Assembly (NCBI GenBank): GCA_020636315.1
Contig: JACJYA010000008.1
Coordinates: forward strand, 303,432 to 367,431
DNA length: 64,000 nt
Direction of reading: 5' to 3'
Origin: Lewinellaceae bacterium
Lineage (GTDB): Bacteria; Bacteroidota; Bacteroidia; Chitinophagales; Saprospiraceae
A program made the translations under genes and the position numbers. Below the pieces are notes generated by a model. The model worked only from the letters and a program-made list of their open reading frames with translations. It made no database searches and was not told where the DNA came from. Below, in pieces: positions 59,493 through 64,000 of the stretch (the first letter of the stretch is position 1; each line of letters starts with the position of its first letter).

Positions 59493-60926
59493 TTGAATCT
59501 TATATCACTCAAAGAATTGTGCGACTTTGTAGAAATTCCTTTTGAGAAAGGTTCCTATGAATACAAACTGTATTCAGGGCTTCGCCATGATAAGTTCCGG
59601 CATGACAAAGAGGCCAAAAAACAATTATATGGAAACCGCAAACACGGAGCCAATTACTATAGCCAGATCAAAACTAAGCTGAAGGCAAAACTGGTCAATT
59701 CATTTTACTACGCTAAGATTACCGTCCAGAATAAAGCTCAGGAACAATACCACCAGGCGCACAAGTTATTCTGCATTGCCGAGGAGCTAATGTCAAGAAG
59801 AAAAATTAACGCAGGAGCTTCTTTAATGAAAGAATCGCTTAAAGTATCCAGGTCATTAGGGATTACCTCCATTGCGACCCTTTCAGCCCAGCGTCTGGCT
59901 TTCTTTTATGGTACCCTGGGAAATAATCCCAAAGCATTTTTGAAATACAAGAAGATATTCTCCAACTTGTCAGAAAGGGCGAGAATCGAGAACGAGCTAC
60001 GCCTGGCATACGTTGAGACGAGCAGTTTCTTTAATAACCGCTGGGGAGGAGGTGAAGAAATTTCTGAAATTGCCAACCGCCACCTTACTCAGCTATCCCA
60101 CCCTTTAGTCTTTGAGGATGTCAAACTTTGCCAAATCTATTACAATATTAAGGTTATTGGTTTGCAGGCACAGTCAAAATGGGAACAAGTCGTGGATACC
60201 TGTAATGAGGCAATAAAAGCTATAATTAAGGCAAATCCCAAAACCCCATTTCAGATATTGGCCACTTTCAAAATCATGGCCGCATCCTCATACATCCAGC
60301 TCCAAAAATATCCAGATGCCGACGAAACAATAACTAATGCCCTTTTCCAGGATGTAAATGTAATTAACCGGCAAGTCCTGAATTTTTATTTCCTGATATC
60401 CAAGCTCAACCAACTTGACCTCATTTCCGCCAGGAGTATTTATGATAAAGCCCAAAGGTCTCTTCAGGGTATGCCCGAAAAAATTATTGAAAACTGGCGT
60501 ATTGCCTGGGCTTTTTATGCTTTTCTGGCCAGCGAACCAGTTAAGGTGGGAAAGCTGATGAATGAAGTCCCTCTTTATTCTAAAGATAAAGAAGGAAGTA
60601 ATTTCGCCATCCTGATTGCCCAACTGCTTAATTACCTGAAGGAAGGCAAAAAAGGAGTTGTAATCGATAAAATGGACAGCCTGAACCGCTACAAAAGGAG
60701 GTACCTGAAAAAAGACCCAAGAGGGGCCGCTTTCGTAGCCCTCCTGTCCTGCCTGTCCAAAGGCAACTTCAACCGGGAAAAAGTCGAAATGCTCTCCGCC
60801 CCACACCTTGAAAAGCTGAAGGCCGAACACTCCATCTCCGATATCGAACTGGTGCGGTATGAGTTGTTGTGGGAGAAGGTTCTGGAGTTGCTGGATCAGA
60901 AACGACTGTCGTGTTGTTTTCTATGA
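59493..60926 (+). CDS. TPR-like protein of unknown function
   Basis: A 477-residue soluble helical protein, AT-richer than the rest of the window. The start is probably TTG 59493, because no ATG is in frame near it. The N-terminal 60 residues (LKELCDFVEIPFEKGSYEYK) are basic and may bind nucleic acid. After that it is made of TPR-like helices (NKAQEQYHQAHKLFCIAEEL, ASLMKESLKVSRSLGITSIA, KWEQVVDTCNEAIKAIIKAN). I know it only as a type seen in Saprospiraceae genomes. The composition points to horizontal acquisition. The following 296 bp hold no gene. Confidence 0.65.
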   Translation: MNLISLKELCDFVEIPFEKGSYEYKLYSGLRHDKFRHDKEAKKQLYGNRKHGANYYSQIKTKLKAKLVNSFYYAKITVQNKAQEQYHQAHKLFCIAEELMSRRKINAGASLMKESLKVSRSLGITSIATLSAQRLAFFYGTLGNNPKAFLKYKKIFSNLSERARIENELRLAYVETSSFFNNRWGGGEEISEIANRHLTQLSHPLVFEDVKLCQIYYNIKVIGLQAQSKWEQVVDTCNEAIKAIIKANPKTPFQILATFKIMAASSYIQLQKYPDADETITNALFQDVNVINRQVLNFYFLISKLNQLDLISARSIYDKAQRSLQGMPEKIIENWRIAWAFYAFLASEPVKVGKLMNEVPLYSKDKEGSNFAILIAQLLNYLKEGKKGVVIDKMDSLNRYKRRYLKKDPRGAAFVALLSCLSKGNFNREKVEMLSAPHLEKLKAEHSISDIELVRYELLWEKVLELLDQKRLSCCFL

Positions 60927-61222
60927 GAAAGTTTAGCTGGTTATTCAGGTTGAGGTACAGCCACGACCCATGTAAAATCCGCTGCCTTCAAATAATTTGG
61001 CGCCCAGGCTCTCCAAAAGAGAAAATGCCCTACCGTATATCTGAATTGACCTGATTACCAGTATAAATAAGCATTTGCCGCCACCCCAAAATTGAATCTA
61101 AATCCATTTCAGTAATTTTGGGAAGCCATCAAAGGGTTCGATAAAACAGTTGATTTTGGCTTTGTACAATTTGTTATACACACGAACTTATAAGTCGGTT
61201 CGATTTATTTATTTTTGCCACT

Positions 61223-61540
61223 ATGAAGATTACCGCCTTCATATTATCTATGTATGTACTCTTCCTGGCAAGCCTGCCAACGTTGAGCATTATGGATGTT
61301 TTCCCTGAGGTAGTCTGTTGTATCAACGATCATGATGAACACCAGGAAGATGAAGGCGGCGGATGTAGTGAAGTCTGTAATCCGTTCTTATTCTGTCAGT
61401 GCTGCCCTGGATTCACAACCATTGTGGCCGATTATCCCTCCCGCTTCGACCCCGATCGAGATTGCTCCGGAAACAGCCGGGTCAAGCAACTCTCTCCAAG
61501 GCAAGTAATCTTTCCCGTCTGGCATCCTCCGCGGGCTTAA
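61223..61540 (+). CDS. DUF6660-type small exported Cys/His-rich protein
   Basis: A 105-residue protein with a signal sequence (ITAFILSMYVLFLASLPTLS), then a His/Glu/Cys-rich segment: NDHDEHQEDEGGGCSEVCNP followed by FLFCQCCPGF. That pattern fits DUF6660, small proteins beside TonB receptors and metal-efflux genes in Bacteroidota. It is likely to bind a metal in the periplasm. A TATTTTTG box lies 5 bp before the ATG, so a leaderless transcript is conceivable. The TonB receptor starts 90 bp downstream. Confidence 0.72.
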   Translation: MKITAFILSMYVLFLASLPTLSIMDVFPEVVCCINDHDEHQEDEGGGCSEVCNPFLFCQCCPGFTTIVADYPSRFDPDRDCSGNSRVKQLSPRQVIFPVWHPPRA

Positions 61541-61630
61541 TCTTTTCATTGAATTTCAAGTCTGTTTTTAACTGTTTAAAGAATTATGGGGTAGCCATAA
61601 ATCGGATTTTCCCATGTGAAACCATTTATT

Positions 61631-63832
61631 ATGAAAAGGTTAATTACTATTATTTTCCTATTGGCATGGTGTATTGAAGCATTTACCCAACATACCTTCC
61701 AGGCCATTGTTAAAGATGCAGATTCTGAGGAGCCCTTAGTCGGGGTAAGCGTTCTTGTTGAGGGAACGAATATTGGAGCCAGTACAGACAATAGCGGTTT
61801 AGCTATCGTCCGTAATATTCCTAGCGGCCGTCAGGCCATCGTTTTTTCATATGTTGGCTATGAATCTCGTGAAGAGACATACGATTTTCCCTTATCTTCA
61901 GACCAACCCGTCATCATATTTTTGGAAGAAGGCCATGAAATGGAGGAAGTTATAGTAACAGCCACCCGTAGTAGCCGTACCACTGAAGAGATCCCTACCA
62001 GGATCGAATTCCTGGGATCAGAGGAACTTGCGGAAAAAGCGGTAATGAACTCCACTAATATAGCGATGTTGCTGAGGGAAAGTACGGGAATACAGATGCA
62101 ACAGACCTCCGCCAGTTCAGCCAATCAGAGCATTCGGATACAGGGGCTGGACGGCAGATACACCCAGATCCTGAAAGATGGGTTTCCTTTATTCGGGGGC
62201 TTTGCCGGAGGGCTGAGCATCATGCAGATCCCGCCACTGGATCTGAAGCAGGTAGAGGTCATCAAAGGGAGTTCCTCTACATTATATGGCGGTGGGGCCA
62301 TTGCTGGCTTGGTCAATCTGGTGACCAAAAAACCGGTCGAAAGGGCTCCAGAATTGAGCCTGATGCTCAATCAAACCAGCGCATCCGGTACTACGCTCAA
62401 TGGGTTTTACGCTCAGAAATTCAGTAAAACGGGCGTATCGCTGTACGCATCCGGTAACCGACAGGAACCTTATGATCCTAATGAAGATGGTTTTTCGGAC
62501 ATTCCCAAAGTTAGGAGCTTTACCGTGACCCCCAGATTTTACTGGTATCCGGATGATAATACTACCCTGTGGGTGGGCGTCAATACCACATTGGAGGACC
62601 GGGTCGGGGGAGACCTTTTAGTAATCGAGGGCCAACCCGATGTGGAACATGTTTTTTTCGAGCAGAATCTTACCAAACGGATCTCTTCGCAGGTGGCCTT
62701 TGACAAAACCTTTAGCAATTCCTCCGAGCTGCGGTTTCGCAATAGCATCGGTTATTTTGACAGGGAAGTAACCGTACCTGATTATCAATTTAAGGGGGAA
62801 CAGGTGGCCAGCTTTTCAGAAATTTCCTATGCTACAGGTAATGAGTTGAGCCAATGGATATTGGGTGCTAACTTGTTTACGGACCGCTTCGAGGAAGGCC
62901 CTCTGAATACGACTTCGCTCAGGAACTATCAGAACACAACTTTCGGAGGCTTTCTTCAAAACACTTGGGATCTAAATGAAACATTTGCATTGGAGAGCGG
63001 CTTGCGCACCGATTACAATTCGGATTACGGTACCTTTGTCTTGCCCAGGGCATCTCTGTTGTTCAAGATAAATAGTCAGCTTTCCGGCCGCTTGGGAGGT
63101 GGCTTGGGGTATAAACTACCTACCATTTTCACTGAAGAAGCGGAGGCGCTGACTTTCCAGGGTATTTTGCCCATTGACCGGAACACTACGGCAGCAGAAA
63201 GATCTGTCGGAGGCAACTTTGACCTTCATTTCCAAACAGTCATGGGAGAAAAGCTAACCTTTTCTGTCAATCAGTTTTTCTTTTATACCGGGCTCAACGA
63301 TGCCCTTGTACTCCGTGAGGAGTCCGTGACCGGTAATTATCTTTTTGAGAATGCGGACGGGACAATTGATAGCCGGGGTTTCGAATCAAACATCAAACTG
63401 ACCTACGGAGATTTTAAGCTTTTCCTGCAATATGCTTTTATTGACGCCCGGCTAAATTACGATAACATCAATAATCAAAAGCCCCTGACCCCGAAGCACA
63501 ATGCCGGGGCGGTGCTGGTCTTTGAGCAGCATGGAAAATGGCGTATCGGCCTGGAGTCCTATTATACCGGTCCCCAGTTCCGAAGTGATTACACCCGGAC
63601 ACGAGATTATTGGATCGTCGGACTGATGGGGTTACGTCAATTCAAAAATTTCAGTTTGTTCCTGAATTTTGAAAATTTCATAGATAGCCGGCAATCACGC
63701 TATCAGGACATCGTATTTCCGCCCGTAAGCAATCCAGATTTTGCTGAGATATGGGCGCCGACGGACGGCTTTGTGATCAATGGTGGGTTTATTTGGAATC
63801 TTTTTGCCAGGGAAGCTCATGATCACCATTAA
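61631..63832 (+). CDS. TonB-dependent receptor
   Basis: A 733-residue outer-membrane receptor. ATG 61631 starts the signal peptide (MKRLITIIFLLAWCIEAFTQ); ATG 61616 is an alternative. A carboxypeptidase-like N-terminal domain (FQAIVKDADSEEPLVGVSVL) precedes the plug, with IRIQGLDGRYTQILKDGFPL and VEVIKGSSSTLYGGGAIAGL, VNLVTKKP. The 22-strand barrel completes it to a short C-terminus ending HDHH. Together with DUF6660 upstream and the GDCCVxC protein downstream, a metal or metal-chelate is the likely substrate. Confidence 0.9.
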   Translation: MKRLITIIFLLAWCIEAFTQHTFQAIVKDADSEEPLVGVSVLVEGTNIGASTDNSGLAIVRNIPSGRQAIVFSYVGYESREETYDFPLSSDQPVIIFLEEGHEMEEVIVTATRSSRTTEEIPTRIEFLGSEELAEKAVMNSTNIAMLLRESTGIQMQQTSASSANQSIRIQGLDGRYTQILKDGFPLFGGFAGGLSIMQIPPLDLKQVEVIKGSSSTLYGGGAIAGLVNLVTKKPVERAPELSLMLNQTSASGTTLNGFYAQKFSKTGVSLYASGNRQEPYDPNEDGFSDIPKVRSFTVTPRFYWYPDDNTTLWVGVNTTLEDRVGGDLLVIEGQPDVEHVFFEQNLTKRISSQVAFDKTFSNSSELRFRNSIGYFDREVTVPDYQFKGEQVASFSEISYATGNELSQWILGANLFTDRFEEGPLNTTSLRNYQNTTFGGFLQNTWDLNETFALESGLRTDYNSDYGTFVLPRASLLFKINSQLSGRLGGGLGYKLPTIFTEEAEALTFQGILPIDRNTTAAERSVGGNFDLHFQTVMGEKLTFSVNQFFFYTGLNDALVLREESVTGNYLFENADGTIDSRGFESNIKLTYGDFKLFLQYAFIDARLNYDNINNQKPLTPKHNAGAVLVFEQHGKWRIGLESYYTGPQFRSDYTRTRDYWIVGLMGLRQFKNFSLFLNFENFIDSRQSRYQDIVFPPVSNPDFAEIWAPTDGFVINGGFIWNLFAREAHDHH

Positions 63833-63841
63833 CATAATTTA

Positions 63842-63986
63842 TCAGCAGCAACTACTATTGTTCTGCATTGAGGGGCAAACTACGGTCCCATAACTACAAA
63901 AGACGCAGCATTCACCTGCTTTGGGTTTGAGAATTTTCTGGCAGTATTCACATACATAAAAAAAACTGGCAGGCTTCAATCGGCAT
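63842..63986 (-). pseudogene. GDCCVxC-domain small Cys protein with an indel in a T run
   Basis: Read on the minus strand, ATG 63986 gives MPIEACQFF. The A8 run at 63958-63965 then shifts the frame; with seven bases instead of eight it continues YVCEYCQKILKPK, then AGECCVFCSYGTVVCPSMQN and a stop at 63842. This matches the GDCCVxC family (here GECCVFC), small Cys-rich proteins whose relatives include selenoproteins. As printed, the homopolymer breaks the frame. It is 9 bp from the TonB receptor stop, converging. It could be a true gene with a sequencing error, or a decayed one. Confidence 0.6.
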
Positions 63987-64000
63987 TATTTCTTTTTTCT

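Noticed and set aside
52662..64000. Second copy of the tRNA-Leu 3' end as the right attachment site
   Set aside because: I found no convincing match to the 3' terminal 18-20 bases of the tRNA within the window.
1..64000. CRISPR arrays and insertion sequences with transposase
   Set aside because: No regularly spaced repeat-spacer array and no transposase frame were found; the tandem repeats are too short and unspaced.

Overview
The window looks like chromosome of a member of the Bacteroidota, most plausibly a Saprospiraceae-type organism. Supporting signs are two secreted proteins with type IX secretion (Por) sorting tails, a FecR anti-sigma factor, a FecI-like ECF sigma factor, a GSCFA protein, DUF2807 and DUF6660 proteins, TAnnTTTG-type promoter boxes, and fairly GC-rich coding DNA with weak Shine-Dalgarno signals. 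This placement is inferred from gene content; no rRNA is present.

Layout. 1-6.6 kb is a sulfated-glycan locus: three S1 sulfatases (one cut by the window edge, one broken by frame changes) and a GH29 alpha-L-fucosidase. 6.6-18.6 kb holds a large secreted repeat protein, a GNAT enzyme, a nitrilase remnant, a 1073-residue CHAT (caspase-fold) protein, envelope proteins, and a FecR gene followed by a TonB-N-terminus/surface-repeat gene. 18.9-24.7 kb holds two short-chain dehydrogenases, an iodotyrosine-deiodinase-like flavoprotein, an NRDE protein, an ATP-grasp ligase and a membrane glycosyltransferase-like protein. 24.7-33 kb is mostly minus strand: an M43-type metalloprotease, the LemA-TPM-TPM trio, the GTPase MeaB, and PaaG and PaaD. 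Between MeaB and PaaG lies a 950 bp noncoding stretch with two structured RNA candidates. 33.2-38.8 kb carries a compact plus-strand set (NodB deacetylase, adenylating ligase, GNAT, acyl carrier protein, second acyltransferase-like protein) interrupted by a MITE-like insertion. 38.8-52.3 kb holds a von Willebrand A/beta-propeller/RDD/adenylate-cyclase block, a GSCFA protein, a secreted hydrolase, apolipoprotein N-acyltransferase, two paralogous TPR membrane proteins, an ECF sigma factor, and MlaE and MlaF.

52.6-64 kb begins with tRNA-Leu(GAG) and a tyrosine recombinase just downstream, the usual arrangement of an integrated element. Behind it come orphan antitoxin-like genes with a toxin truncated at a sharp junction, a minus-strand plasmid/phage-like module, a divergent repressor-like gene, AT-richer DNA with a TPR-like gene of unknown role, and a probable metal-related DUF6660/TonB-receptor/GDCCVxC group at the right edge.

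Two themes run through the window. Short tandem repeats repeatedly begin at or just after stop codons. Several genes carry frame changes (sulfatase, mobile-element gene, GDCCVxC gene), which may be real decay or assembly indels. The best candidates for something undescribed are the ligase/ACP/acyltransferase set at 34-38.8 kb, the two structured RNAs near 30 kb, the CHAT protein, and the integrated element with its truncated toxin.
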